Assembly: GCF_002959775.1 (NCBI RefSeq)
Contig: NZ_PPCX01000002.1
Span: 284,827-348,826 of the forward strand
Direction: 5' to 3'
DNA length: 64,000 bases
From: Veillonella rogosae JCM 15642
GTDB lineage: Bacteria; Bacillota; Negativicutes; Veillonellales; Veillonellaceae
The first letter of the stretch is position 1, and every line of letters starts with the position of its first letter. Both the position numbers and the translations under genes were made by a program. The notes under the pieces were generated by a model. The model was not told where the DNA came from. It searched no databases and saw only the letters and a program-made list of their open reading frames with translations. Below are positions 1-9,234 of the stretch, piece by piece.

Positions 1-888
1 TTGTGCTTCACTTTCAGTAGTAATATCGATTTTTTCACCTTTAATATGAGTTAATTCTGCTGTGAAAGCCTCTTTTTTAGGTGTTTCAAAATTGCCTTCA
101 ATAGTCCAATATTCTTGTGGAACGAAAGCTTGAATTTCTCGCTCTCTTTCACAGATAAGTCGAACTGCAACGGATTGCACACGACCTGCACTAAGGCCTT
201 TACAAACCTTTTTCCATAACAAAGGACTCAATTTATAGCCTACGATACGGTCTAATACACGGCGTGCTTGTTGGGCATCAACCATGTTCATATCGATAGT
301 ACGTGGAGATTCTAAGGCCTCTGCTACGGCATTTTTAGTAATCTCATTGAACGTAATACGACATGTAGATGTAGGATCTACATTTAGAATGTACGCTAAA
401 TGCCAAGAAATAGCTTCCCCTTCGCGGTCAGGGTCAGTTGCGAGCAATACGGCACTACTTTCATCGGCGTAGGAAACGAGTTCATCAATAACCTTTTTAC
501 GAGTTACCAAATTACTATAACGGGGCGTAAAATCATGTTCGATATCGATGCCCATTTGAGACTTTGGTAAATCTCGTAAGTGGCCCATACTCGCCTTTAC
601 AACATAGTTAGGACCTAAGAATTTTTCAATTGTTTTAGATTTAGCAGGAGACTCTACGATAACCAACACTTTGCCATCAGGTTTATAAACTCGTGGTTCC
701 CGTTGCTCTGGTGGCACGGACGTTTGTAGTACAGATTTATCCCGTACAATACCCATGGGAGTAAGGGCTTCTTTTGCAACCCTACGCTTTATCGTAGTAC
801 TCTCTTTCTTAGTACTTTTCTTTTTAGTATCTTTACTAGTACTAGCTGCTTTCGGCTCGCCAATAACGATTGATCGTTTAATGGACAA
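1..888 (-). CDS. topA: DNA topoisomerase I, 5' part (gene runs off the window)
   Basis: Type IA topoisomerase that relaxes negatively supercoiled DNA. The window holds the first 296 codons; the catalytic tyrosine lies beyond base 1. Seen: a TOPRIM domain beginning KVLVIVESPAKSKTIEKF at residues 73-90, the acidic TDPDREG motif at 151-157 and SAGRVQSVAVRLI from 233. The chosen start is a TTG with AGGAG seven bases upstream, overlapping the end of dprA by 11 bases. This gives about 70 Lys/Ser-rich residues before TOPRIM, whereas most bacterial TopA begin almost at TOPRIM. An internal ATG at residue 45 is the alternative start. The dprA-topA order is standard in Firmicutes. Confidence 0.95.
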   Translation of the reverse strand, partial: MSIKRSIVIGEPKAASTSKDTKKKSTKKESTTIKRRVAKEALTPMGIVRDKSVLQTSVPPEQREPRVYKPDGKVLVIVESPAKSKTIEKFLGPNYVVKASMGHLRDLPKSQMGIDIEHDFTPRYSNLVTRKKVIDELVSYADESSAVLLATDPDREGEAISWHLAYILNVDPTSTCRITFNEITKNAVAEALESPRTIDMNMVDAQQARRVLDRIVGYKLSPLLWKKVCKGLSAGRVQSVAVRLICEREREIQAFVPQEYWTIEGNFETPKKEAFTAELTHIKGEKIDITTESEAQ

Positions 889-2104
889 GTATATCACTCC
901 TAGTCATATTAATATAGCCTCTCGGCGGATGATTCTCTATAGCCCCTTCCATTTCTAACTCTAGTAATAAGGGCTGCAGTTGTTGTAATGGAATAGAGGT
1001 CGCTTTCAAAATATCACTAACCGTGATACAACGATCATGAGGTATTTCGCTCAAGATTACACTCCTATCCACATTAAAGCTTAACATAGAGAGCCCTTGT
1101 GTATCAACACCCTGAGTATTATTCGCCATTTGATTACTATCTTTTACACCCATAGTATCTCTTTTATTTGGTGGTGAAAGTTTTTCTTCAGTACTAAACA
1201 TATCTCGCAATGTTAAATGATATTCCTTAACGACGTCCTCATAACCAGTTAATACAAAGGCTCCATTACGCATGAGGAATTTATTGCCATCTGCCGTATG
1301 GTCTAATAAATTACAAGGCACCACAAATACATCTCGCCCTTCGCTAACAGCCATATCAGCTGTAATTAATGATCCACTACTTGCTTTTGCCTCTACTACG
1401 ATTACACCTCTACTAAGGCCGCTAATGATACGATTTCGAGCGGGGAAATGTTTAGCAGATGGTGGCGTACCAGGTGGGTATTCAGATATAAGCAAACCAT
1501 TGTTTTGTAAGATTCGATCAAATAATTTTGTATTCTCTCGTGGATATGCTATGTCTAGGCCGCAACCCATGACCACAATACCGTATCCCTGACTCGCCAA
1601 TAAGCCTTCATGACCATGAGTGTCTATACCACGAGCCCCGCCACTGACGATAATAGTGCTGTATTTGCCGAGCTCTTTACCAAGCATTCTCGCCACATTG
1701 CGTCCATACAACGAGCATCGCCGTGCCCCTACAAGAGCAATCCGATTTAGCCGTTTATCTAAAAGTGCTCTATTACCTCGCATAAACAATATAGCCGGTG
1801 GATTATAAATATGGTTCAAAATAGATGGAAAATCTTTATCTAAAAAGGTAGTAACATCCATCTTATATTCGTTTATTTTATGAATTATATAATCTAACTT
1901 TTCATCCTTAGCCGATGATGCTATAGCACGTTTATCAGCGTTAGAAATATGTGTATAAGGCTTTAAATTTTCAACCCTCTTAACGGCTTGCCAAGCATCA
2001 TAGGGCGACCCAAAATCCTCTATGAAACGCCGTACATATGTGGCTCCCACATTATATAAACTTTGCAAGCCAGCAATATAAATAGTATCATCATATCTAG
2101 TCAT
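878..2104 (-). CDS. dprA: DNA processing protein DprA/Smf
   Basis: Single-strand DNA-binding protein that loads RecA on incoming DNA during natural transformation. The 408 residues show an N-terminal helical SAM-like region (1-70), a Rossmann fold with VGARRCSLYGR near 125 and SGGARGIDTHGH near 155, the FPARNRIISGLS and ASSGSLITADMA loops typical of the family, and a C-terminal winged helix (about 345-400). Residues about 300-340 form a low-complexity Asn/Gln/Thr linker. It follows comM with an 8-base gap and overlaps topA by 11 bases, so all three are probably co-transcribed. Together with comM it suggests competence. Confidence 0.95.
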   Translation of the reverse strand: MTRYDDTIYIAGLQSLYNVGATYVRRFIEDFGSPYDAWQAVKRVENLKPYTHISNADKRAIASSAKDEKLDYIIHKINEYKMDVTTFLDKDFPSILNHIYNPPAILFMRGNRALLDKRLNRIALVGARRCSLYGRNVARMLGKELGKYSTIIVSGGARGIDTHGHEGLLASQGYGIVVMGCGLDIAYPRENTKLFDRILQNNGLLISEYPPGTPPSAKHFPARNRIISGLSRGVIVVEAKASSGSLITADMAVSEGRDVFVVPCNLLDHTADGNKFLMRNGAFVLTGYEDVVKEYHLTLRDMFSTEEKLSPPNKRDTMGVKDSNQMANNTQGVDTQGLSMLSFNVDRSVILSEIPHDRCITVSDILKATSIPLQQLQPLLLELEMEGAIENHPPRGYINMTRSDILVH

Positions 2105-2112
2105 CTTTACAC

Positions 2113-3693
2113 CTATTTACCTGTTCTAAACAACATAGCCTCAGAAATGTGATGGGCCTCCACTTGTGGATTTCCCTCAAGGTCCGCTATAGTACGAGCC
2201 ACCTTTAATATGCGGTCAAAGGCACGCCCACTTAAATGAAAGTGATCAAATATATTGCCCAATACACTCCATGCCTTATCAGTAATATGACATAGCTCAC
2301 TTATGGCCTTATGAGGTACGGCTCCATTAGAATTAAACTCCAAGTGTTCATAACGTTTCTGTTGCAAAGTAGTTGCTAAAATAACTTGTTGTCTCATGCT
2401 TTCACTTGTCATAGTAGACGTCGAATTATCTAATAATTGTTCTAGTGTAGGTCTTTCAACGGGAATATGTAAATCAATGCGGTCCATAATAGGCCCTGAC
2501 AACCGTTGCTGATAGTTTTTAACCATCGTTTCAGTACATATGCATTCCCTATGTGGGTCATGATAATAACCACAGGGACAGGGATTTGCGGCCAATATAC
2601 AAATAAAATTGGCGGGATACATATAATTGCCTTGAGACCTATTAATAGTAATTGTACGAGACTCTAATGGCTGCCTTAGCGCATCAATAACTTGGCGCTG
2701 AAACTCTGGTGCCTCATCCATAAATAAAACACCACCGTGAGCAAGTGTCACTTCCCCAGGGCGGCCTTGTATACCTCCGCCCACCATACTCGCCAAAGTC
2801 GCCGTATGATGTGGATGCCTAAAAGGTCTACTTTTAACGAGTCCCTTATCACCGAGTAAACCCATCACATCTTGGATGCGACTGACCTCAACCATTTCAT
2901 TCCAAGTCATGGGTGGCAATATGGTCGGTAATCGTTCGGCCATCATCGTTTTACCACCACCGGGCGGACCTATCATAATACAATGATGATGTCCTGCAGC
3001 GCTGATGAGCATGGCTCGCTTACCAAGCTCTTGACCTTGTACATCACCAAAATCTACATCATACGTAGTATTATGGTTTTTATTATCCATCATATTTGTT
3101 AATATCTCATCTTGATGTTTCTCTATTTGTACCTTTTTGGAAGTTGAAATAGATTTAGATTTAACCTGGTCTTCTAAGACGGTAATAATATCTTGTAAAG
3201 AAGACTCGCCATATATAGTAAGATTTGGAATAGCTTTTAGATTATTTCCATTTTCTACGCTTGTATATATTGTAGAGTAATTAGCTTCTAACCCTGCCAA
3301 TGACATCGCCAAGGTTCCAAAGGTCGGTAGCAATGAGCCATCTAAGGCTAGCTCACCCATAAATAGACATCTATTCAATAAAGCTGAAATATTAGCTTTA
3401 CGCCCCTTTATCTGCCCCGATGCAATGAGAACCCCTAAAGCAATCGCTAAATCGAGTCCTGCGCTACTTTTACGAATTGTAGCAGGTGCTAGATTGACTA
3501 CGATACGCCTCATAGGGAAGTCATAGCCACTATTTTTAATAGCCGCCCTTACACGTTCTCGAGCTTCCTTTACGGACTGATTAGGCAGTCCTACGATATC
3601 AAATACAGGTAAACCTTGTGATATATCGACCTCTACCGTAATAATGCATCCGTCTATACCATGTAAGGTGGCTCCATAAAGTTTTGCATACAT
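2113..3693 (-). CDS. comM: ComM/YifB-family Mg-chelatase-like AAA+ ATPase
   Basis: Hexameric helicase family that promotes branch migration during integration of transforming DNA (shown for ComM of Vibrio; the role here is by homology). 526 residues: an N-terminal ChlI/Lon-like domain starting MYAKLYGATLHGIDG, Walker A GPPGGGKTMM near residue 240, Walker B-type VLFMDEAPEF, a cysteine cluster in NPCPCGYYHDPHRECIC, and a C-terminal Mg-chelatase lid. The internal ATG with GAGG six bases upstream was chosen over a start seven residues earlier, because YifB proteins begin at this point. It lies 11 bases after yraN and directly precedes dprA. Confidence 0.93.
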   Translation of the reverse strand: MYAKLYGATLHGIDGCIITVEVDISQGLPVFDIVGLPNQSVKEARERVRAAIKNSGYDFPMRRIVVNLAPATIRKSSAGLDLAIALGVLIASGQIKGRKANISALLNRCLFMGELALDGSLLPTFGTLAMSLAGLEANYSTIYTSVENGNNLKAIPNLTIYGESSLQDIITVLEDQVKSKSISTSKKVQIEKHQDEILTNMMDNKNHNTTYDVDFGDVQGQELGKRAMLISAAGHHHCIMIGPPGGGKTMMAERLPTILPPMTWNEMVEVSRIQDVMGLLGDKGLVKSRPFRHPHHTATLASMVGGGIQGRPGEVTLAHGGVLFMDEAPEFQRQVIDALRQPLESRTITINRSQGNYMYPANFICILAANPCPCGYYHDPHRECICTETMVKNYQQRLSGPIMDRIDLHIPVERPTLEQLLDNSTSTMTSESMRQQVILATTLQQKRYEHLEFNSNGAVPHKAISELCHITDKAWSVLGNIFDHFHLSGRAFDRILKVARTIADLEGNPQVEAHHISEAMLFRTGK

Positions 3694-3704
3694 AAGAAAC
3701 CTCA

Positions 3705-4103
3705 CTAAAAGCACTGCGGCAAATAATGGATAGAACTTTGAAAGTCCTCATGAAGATACACCTCTATAACATCAAAGGATATTTCTTTCCAGTGCCGTTT
3801 CTTTTGATGTAGATCATATAAAAATAACATGGCCGCTCGTTTAATATGCTTTTGTTTCTTTTTAGTAACCGCCTCACGTGCCAATCCATGTTGCATGCCA
3901 CGACGAGCTTTAATTTCAATAAAGTGATACACTAAATCACGTTTAGCAATGATATCGATTTCCCCTAACCTCGTTCGATAATTTGTATCTACTACGGTAA
4001 GACCTAACTTTTCAATATACTTGGTAGCAATGCGTTCTCCCCATTTACCAAGCTCTTTAGAGTCTAGTTCATTAAATGCTTTACCTGTACTAATGGTCTT
4101 CAT
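3705..4103 (-). CDS. YraN/UPF0102 family nuclease-like protein
   Basis: Small protein of 132 residues in the UPF0102 (YraN) family, which has a restriction-endonuclease-like fold and is often found beside rnhB and dprA. Seen: GKWGERIATKYIEKLG near residue 20, then GEIDIIAKRD near 47 and FIEIKARRG near 62, which carry the expected Glu, Asp and Glu-x-Lys nuclease residues. AGGAGG sits seven bases before the ATG. Its cellular role is not settled. It lies 286 bases downstream of rnhB behind a strong hairpin, so it may begin the yraN-comM-dprA-topA transcription unit. Confidence 0.88.
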   Translation of the reverse strand: MKTISTGKAFNELDSKELGKWGERIATKYIEKLGLTVVDTNYRTRLGEIDIIAKRDLVYHFIEIKARRGMQHGLAREAVTKKKQKHIKRAAMLFLYDLHQKKRHWKEISFDVIEVYLHEDFQSSIHYLPQCF

Positions 4104-4231
4104 ATATACCTCCTATTTAGGTGTATTAACTACAATAACCTTCTGAATTGTACTATTCAAAGTATCTCTAAACCTTCAACAGGTAATACTTACTTGTAGC
4201 GTAGAATATGAATGCTGTAAAAGTAAATACA

Positions 4232-4277
4232 AAAGAGGTTCCTAATAGTCACATAGGTGACCAATAGGAACCTCTTT
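4232..4277 (-). terminator. Hairpin between rnhB and yraN
   Basis: A 13-base perfect inverted repeat (AAAGAGGTTCCTA at 4232-4244 and its complement at 4265-4277) with a further inner GTCAC/GTGAC pair. A-rich and T-rich flanks suit Rho-independent termination in either direction. It lies downstream of rnhB. The rest of the 286-base gap holds only an imperfect 9-bp tandem (ACAACTAAT, three copies at about 4310-4336). Confidence 0.65.
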
Positions 4278-4389
4278 ACGGTTACGAACTATATGCAACT
4301 TGTAATGATACAACTAATACAACTAATACAATTAATACAAATATAGAACTTAATTTACTAGTCGAATCATAAAATAAATTTATTAAGAA

Positions 4390-5187
4390 TCACTCTGGCT
4401 TAACCCAACGAACGATAGATTTTATCGGTTCAAAGCTCTTGCGATGAAGTGGTGTTACCCCTTGTTGTTCTACCGCTTCTTTATGAAGCTCAGTATAGTA
4501 TCCCTTGTGGATACCAAAGCCATAACCAGGGTATTCCTCATCGAGCTGTTTCATATAACGATCTCGCGTAACCTTAGCAATGATGGATGCAGCCGCAATA
4601 TTAGCACTTTTACTGTCACCTTTTACGATAGACTCCACAGGAATCGTTAAATCAGGTAGTTTCATAGCATCCGCCACTACTGCTTCCGCTGATACGCTGA
4701 GCGTGCGAATCGCCTCATACATAGCCTGACGTGTTGCTTCGTAGATATTGAGCACATCGATCTTTTCTGGACCATAGGAAATACAGCTCACGGCTACTGC
4801 TTCTTTCATGATGATATCGTAGAGGGCTTCACGCTTTTCTTCGGTTAGCTTTTTAGAGTCATTCAAACCAGGAATCAATGTCATAGGCGGCAATATAACG
4901 GCCGCTACCGTTACAGGTCCTGCAATAGGGCCACGACCTACCTCATCGACACCAGCTACGTGATACATACCTTGATCGTAGAACATACCTTCATAGTCAT
5001 ACATGCTCATGAGGCGTTGTTGTTCTTTTAGCTCTTTTTCTTGGCGTTTAATGTAAGAAGCGGCCAATTTTTGTACAGAACTACGATCGTCCTCTCGGGC
5101 TAACGGCAAAATCTCTAAGGCTTGTTCAGTTTCAAAAAGAGCTTTTATATCAGCAACTTTTAATTTACTAAATGTATCCTTATCCAT
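4390..5187 (-). CDS. rnhB: Ribonuclease HII
   Basis: Cleaves RNA in RNA:DNA hybrids and removes misincorporated ribonucleotides. 265 residues from the chosen ATG, close to the usual 255. Seen: YHVAGVDEVGRGPIAGPVTV carrying the conserved Asp-Glu pair, NDSKKLTEEKRE, an Asp-containing AVVADAMKLP segment and GDSKSANIAAASIIAKVTRD. The ATG at 5187 has GAGG about ten bases upstream and overlaps the end of ylqF by 8 bases. A start 14 residues earlier is possible but lies further inside ylqF and has no better ribosome-binding site. Confidence 0.95.
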   Translation of the reverse strand: MDKDTFSKLKVADIKALFETEQALEILPLAREDDRSSVQKLAASYIKRQEKELKEQQRLMSMYDYEGMFYDQGMYHVAGVDEVGRGPIAGPVTVAAVILPPMTLIPGLNDSKKLTEEKREALYDIIMKEAVAVSCISYGPEKIDVLNIYEATRQAMYEAIRTLSVSAEAVVADAMKLPDLTIPVESIVKGDSKSANIAAASIIAKVTRDRYMKQLDEEYPGYGFGIHKGYYTELHKEAVEQQGVTPLHRKSFEPIKSIVRWVKPE

Positions 5188-6085
5188 TTTGTGTGTCCTC
5201 ACCATCTTCAGGATAGTATGGTTCTTCATCCACTTGGTCTAATGTAATGGTACCAAGTTTAGTATTGCGGTAGTCTTGCAAGATAATGCGACGTGCTTTA
5301 TCGAAATCTACTACGCCACCACTAACGAGACAGCCGCGACGACGACCGATGCTTTCAAGAATAGTATCCACATCTGTCATCTCTTCTTCTTTTAATTTAT
5401 AACGTTCTACCAAAATATTTGGTGTATTCGTCAATAAATGATTTAATAGCTGTTTCATTACATGCTCTAAGTCGTATACATCATCAGAAACAGCACCCGT
5501 CATAGCAAGGCGAGCCGCCGCACGTTGATCCTCTAATTTAGGCCATAATACGCCTGGTGTATCGAGCAATTCAAGGTTTTTACCGATTTTAACCCATTGT
5601 TGACCACGGGTATGACCAGCTTTGTTAGCTGTACGCGTTGCTGCAGAGCCAGCTAAGGAGTTAATCAACGTAGATTTACCAACGTTAGGAATCCCTAAGA
5701 TGATAGTACGTACAGAACGACTGCGAATACCTTTTGCGACCCAACGGTCGATGATAGGCTTGCTTAAACGCTCTACAGTGGATATTAACTTCTTATTACC
5801 CTTGCCAGACTTAGAGTCGATAGCCAATACGGTGATACCTTGTTTAGTAAAGAATTCAGTCCATTCCTTTGTAGCTTTAGGATCTGCTAAATCTACTTTA
5901 TTTAACAGTACGATATGAGGTTTCTGACCAACAAGTTCAGTGATTACAGGGTTCGCACTAGAACGAGGAATACGCGCATCTAGTAACTCAATAACTACGT
6001 CTACCTTTTTGATATACTCCGTAATCATACGTGTGGCTTTCGCCATATGCCCAGGGAACCAATGTACGATAGGTGAATCTGCCAT
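5180..6085 (-). CDS. rbgA: Ribosome biogenesis GTPase YlqF/RbgA
   Basis: GTPase needed for late 50S subunit assembly. The 301-residue protein has the circularly permuted G-motif order that marks this family: G4 (NKVD) near 62, then G1 (GIPNVGKST) near 131, then G3 (DTPG) near 175. It opens with a conserved HWFPGHMAKA segment. The start was set at the ATG preceded by AAGGA seven bases upstream. The neighbouring rplS fits, since RbgA acts on the large subunit. Confidence 0.95.
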   Translation of the reverse strand: MADSPIVHWFPGHMAKATRMITEYIKKVDVVIELLDARIPRSSANPVITELVGQKPHIVLLNKVDLADPKATKEWTEFFTKQGITVLAIDSKSGKGNKKLISTVERLSKPIIDRWVAKGIRSRSVRTIILGIPNVGKSTLINSLAGSAATRTANKAGHTRGQQWVKIGKNLELLDTPGVLWPKLEDQRAAARLAMTGAVSDDVYDLEHVMKQLLNHLLTNTPNILVERYKLKEEEMTDVDTILESIGRRRGCLVSGGVVDFDKARRIILQDYRNTKLGTITLDQVDEEPYYPEDGEDTQNG

Positions 6086-6119
6086 AGTATTTCCTTTCAT
6101 ATCTAAATTTTAGCAAAAA

Positions 6120-6146
6120 TAAAAGGCTGCCAACGGCAGCCTTTTA
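6120..6146 (-). terminator. Rho-independent terminator after rplS
   Basis: AAAAGGCTGCC and its complement around a short AAC loop lie immediately after rplS, with T-rich sequence following in the minus direction. Read-through would supply rbgA and rnhB. Confidence 0.8.
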
Positions 6147-6152
6147 TGAACA

Positions 6153-6494
6153 TTAGCGTTTTTCGCGAATACGAGCAGCTTTACCAGTAAGGTTACGTAA
6201 GTAGTACAATTTAGCACGACGAACAACACCACGGCGCATAACTTCGATTTTAGCTAAGCGTGGGCTGTGAAGTGGGAATGTACGTTCTACACCTACACCG
6301 GATGCAATACGACGAACTGTGAAAGTTTCACGTACGCCACCGTTTTGACGTTTAATTACCAAACCTTCGAATACTTGGATACGTTCACGAGTACCTTCCA
6401 CTACTTTTACGTGTACGCGAACTGTGTCACCAGCGCGGAAAGTAGGGATGTCTGTACGAAGTTGTTCTTGTTCAAGTACGTTAATAATGTTCAT
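6153..6494 (-). CDS. rplS: 50S ribosomal protein L19
   Basis: Large-subunit protein at the 30S-50S interface. 113 residues from an ATG preceded by AGGAGG, against a usual length near 115. Characteristic text includes [32 protein letters not shown] and the C-terminal [17 protein letters not shown] start nine residues earlier was rejected because the strong ribosome-binding site fits only this ATG. Confidence 0.98.
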   Translation of the reverse strand: MNIINVLEQEQLRTDIPTFRAGDTVRVHVKVVEGTRERIQVFEGLVIKRQNGGVRETFTVRRIASGVGVERTFPLHSPRLAKIEVMRRGVVRRAKLYYLRNLTGKAARIREKR

Positions 6495-6625
6495 TGTTTC
6501 CTCCTGTTTGCAGACATTCAATACCTACACCTTATAGGCAGCGGACTGTCTCAAATTAACAGAAATATATTACCATAAATCACGTACTATTAGCAAGTAT
6601 TTTCTATATAATTTTGAGAATAAAA

Positions 6626-7012
6626 TTATTTTCGTAAAATAGGCCGTTTTAGCTTGCCTAATAAACGATATAACTCCTCTTGTTCCTCTTCAGATAAGTC
6701 GGAGAACAACACATTTAAGAATTGGTCATATGAATGCAACAATGATTTGCCTAACCGTTTCCCCTCATCTGTTAAACCTACCACCGATATGCGTTTATCC
6801 ATAAAGTCGATATGTTTTGTTACATACCCTAATTCAATGAGAATATCCGTCTGCTCAGATACCGTTGCAGGACGCATATTAAGAGCATCTACCAGCTGTT
6901 TCTGTGATGCTCCTTGTGACCGCATAAATAATTCAATAATAATTCTATCACGAGACTTTTCTTTGCCACTTGGCACCTTACATAAGGCTTTATATAATTC
7001 ATCATGATTCAT
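6626..7012 (-). CDS. MarR-type winged-helix transcriptional regulator
   Basis: 128 residues from the chosen ATG (GGAG ten bases upstream). Seen: a helix-turn-helix region with SQGASQKQLVDALNMRPATV and a wing region IDFMDKRISVVGLTDEGKRL, then a C-terminal dimerisation helix rich in Glu and Leu (FSDLSEEEQEELYRLLGKL). This is the MarR layout. The longer reading frame reaches back through the promoter and the glyS terminator and is not the gene. A perfect inverted repeat beside its own promoter suggests autoregulation. No target gene lies adjacent in an obvious operon. Confidence 0.85.
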   Translation of the reverse strand: MNHDELYKALCKVPSGKEKSRDRIIIELFMRSQGASQKQLVDALNMRPATVSEQTDILIELGYVTKHIDFMDKRISVVGLTDEGKRLGKSLLHSYDQFLNVLFSDLSEEEQEELYRLLGKLKRPILRK

Positions 7013-7028
7013 GATCGGGATTCTCCTC

Positions 7029-7070
7029 ATACAACTTTGTATATTATAAGGTATTCGCCACAGCATCCAA
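7029..7070 (-). promoter_or_regulatory. marR promoter and candidate autoregulatory operator
   Basis: On the minus strand, TTGGAT (7065-7070), a 16-base spacer and TATAAT (7043-7048) form a sigma-A promoter. Directly downstream lies a palindrome ATACAA-AG-TTGTAT (7029-7042), the size and position expected for a MarR dimer site. A weaker copy of the same pattern lies upstream at about 7080-7092. Confidence 0.6.
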
Positions 7071-7107
7071 AAATCCTGCATAAAATTTGTATATTCTTCG
7101 TAAAAGC

Positions 7108-7133
7108 AAAAAAGAGGCACCGTAAGGTACCTC
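7108..7133 (-). terminator. Terminator after glyS
   Basis: GAGGCACC/GGTACCTC inverted repeat with one wobble pair, flanked by A-run and T-rich sequence, 50 bases after the glyS stop codon. Confidence 0.7.
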
Positions 7134-7181
7134 TTCTCTTATATATCATGGTAAAAGTCGAATCGTTCTTTTACTAATATA

Positions 7182-9233
7182 TTATTTTAATGCGCTAATA
7201 TCGCCGATAATAGCCATTACACTGTACGCCAAGCGAACAAGTTGCAAACGGTTAGCTTTAATAGCTTCATCTTTGTCCATAACCATTACATCTTCAAAGA
7301 ATTGGTTAATTGTTGGCACAAGAGTTGCTGGAACTGCTACTACTGCTGCGTAATCACCAGCTTCCCATGCTGCAAGGCTAGCTTCAGATGCTTTAGAAGC
7401 GGCTTCAAACAATGCTTTTTCAGTATCTTCTTTCAACAAGTCGCTATTAACACCTGTATATTCTACATCTTTTACAAGATTGTACATACGAGTATAGGCT
7501 TGAACAAGCTCAACATTTTCATCGATGCGATTTGCTAACAATGCGTTTACAAGACCTTCTGCATCAGCAACGGACAATTCGTTGTTGGACAACAACAAGT
7601 CGATTACATGATGAGGAACTTCGCGATCAAGGAAGATATTTTTCAAGCGAAGTGTGAAGAACTCTTCAACTTGGTTAAGCAATTCTTCTTGTTTATCAGC
7701 AGCTACATTCAATAACTCCATGGATGCTTTGAAGATTGGACGCAAGCTGATATTCCATTCGCTACCAAGCAAGATGTTCAAGATTCCAATTGTTTGGCGA
7801 CGCAATGCATATGGATCTTGAGAGCCTGTAGGGATTAAGCCACGGCTGAAAGTAGCAACGATGTTATCTACTTTATCGATGATGGACAATACTTTACCTG
7901 CTTCAGTTTGAGGCAATACATCGCCTGCAAAACGTGGTAAATATTGTTCGAAAATAGCTTCTGCCACTTCTTTGGACTCACCATCAAGTAAAGCGTACTC
8001 TTTACCCATCACACCTTGTAGTTCAGTGAACTCTGTAACCATACCTGTAGTAAGGTCAGTTTTAGCAAGCTCTGTAGCACGTTCTAATACAACAGCTGCA
8101 TCTTCGTGCAAGCCACATTCTTCACCAAATACACGGCCTAATTTAAGCAAGCGTTCAGTTTTATCTGCTAAGTTACCAAGACCTTCTTGGAATACGATTT
8201 TAGTCAACCCATCTTGACGGTCGATAAGAGGTTTCTTGCGGTCTTCATTGAAGAAGAATTTAGCATCATCTAGGCGAGCGCGCAATACGCGTTCATTACC
8301 AGCTTGAACTACTTCGATGGAATGGTCAGAACCATTGCGCACTGTTAAGAACATTGGCAACAATTTGCCCTCTTGGTCAACCAATGGGAAGTAGCGTTGA
8401 TGGTCTTTCATTGGTGTAATGATAGCTGCATCAGGAAGTGCCAAGTAGGACTCTTCAAAGCCACCGCACAATGCTGTAGGCCATTCAACAAGATAGTTGA
8501 TTTCTTCTAACAAATCATCATCCCAAACGATGGATGCATTTTTAGAAGCTGCCATATCATGTAATTGTTTGGAGATCAACTCACGACGTGCGTCTTGATC
8601 AACCATAACAAAGTTTTCTTTTAATGTGTCTACATAGGATGCTGCATTCTTAATAGTGATTTCATCAGCGCCTAAGAAACGATGACCACGAGATACATTA
8701 CCAGATTGAACAGTAGCAAACTCTACAGGAATTACTTCTTCATCAAGTAATGCTACAAGCCAACGTACTGGACGTACAAACTTAGCATCTAAATCGCCCC
8801 AATGCATGGATTTAGGGAAGTTAAGGCCTGTAATCAATTGTGGCAACATTTCACTTACGATATCTTTTGCAGGTACGCCTGCAGTTTTAGTTTCAGCGTA
8901 AATATAGCCGTCTTCTACAACGAGATCAGCTACATCAAGACCTTTACCGCGAGCAAAGCCGATAGCTGCTTTTGTAGCATTACCGTCAGCATCATATGCG
9001 ATGGACGCAGATGGACCTTTATGACGTTCGCTGATTTCAGCAGATGCGTCAGCAAGACCTTTCACGATAAGAGCCAAACGACGTGGTGTGCCGTATGTTT
9101 CGATGCTTTCAAAAGGAAGATGGGCATCATTTAATTTTGTTTCAGCCAATTGTTTCAATTGACCTAAGATATTTGGCATAAAGCCGGCAGGAATTTCTTC
9201 TGCACCGATTTCAAATAACAAATCTTTTGCCAT
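7182..9233 (-). CDS. glyS: Glycyl-tRNA synthetase beta subunit
   Basis: Beta chain of the bacterial alpha2-beta2 glycyl-tRNA synthetase, carrying tRNA-binding and C-terminal anticodon-binding regions. 683 residues, the normal length. Seen: the N-terminal LLFEIGAEEIPAGFM signature, KGPSASIAYD, YFPLVDQEGKLLPMFLTVRNG and a C-terminal DALR-like helical domain. It starts one base after the stop of glyQ and has GGAG upstream inside the glyQ end, so it is translationally linked to glyQ and shares its T-box. Confidence 0.98.
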   Translation of the reverse strand: MAKDLLFEIGAEEIPAGFMPNILGQLKQLAETKLNDAHLPFESIETYGTPRRLALIVKGLADASAEISERHKGPSASIAYDADGNATKAAIGFARGKGLDVADLVVEDGYIYAETKTAGVPAKDIVSEMLPQLITGLNFPKSMHWGDLDAKFVRPVRWLVALLDEEVIPVEFATVQSGNVSRGHRFLGADEITIKNAASYVDTLKENFVMVDQDARRELISKQLHDMAASKNASIVWDDDLLEEINYLVEWPTALCGGFEESYLALPDAAIITPMKDHQRYFPLVDQEGKLLPMFLTVRNGSDHSIEVVQAGNERVLRARLDDAKFFFNEDRKKPLIDRQDGLTKIVFQEGLGNLADKTERLLKLGRVFGEECGLHEDAAVVLERATELAKTDLTTGMVTEFTELQGVMGKEYALLDGESKEVAEAIFEQYLPRFAGDVLPQTEAGKVLSIIDKVDNIVATFSRGLIPTGSQDPYALRRQTIGILNILLGSEWNISLRPIFKASMELLNVAADKQEELLNQVEEFFTLRLKNIFLDREVPHHVIDLLLSNNELSVADAEGLVNALLANRIDENVELVQAYTRMYNLVKDVEYTGVNSDLLKEDTEKALFEAASKASEASLAAWEAGDYAAVVAVPATLVPTINQFFEDVMVMDKDEAIKANRLQLVRLAYSVMAIIGDISALK

Positions 9234-9234
9234 C

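Noticed and set aside
4310..4342. ACAACTAAT tandem as a possible CRISPR or VNTR
   Set aside because: Only three imperfect copies with no spacers; probably simple AT-rich drift.
7013..7120. N-terminal extension of the MarR-like gene
   Set aside because: It would include the promoter, the operator palindrome and part of the glyS terminator; a good start lies at 7012.
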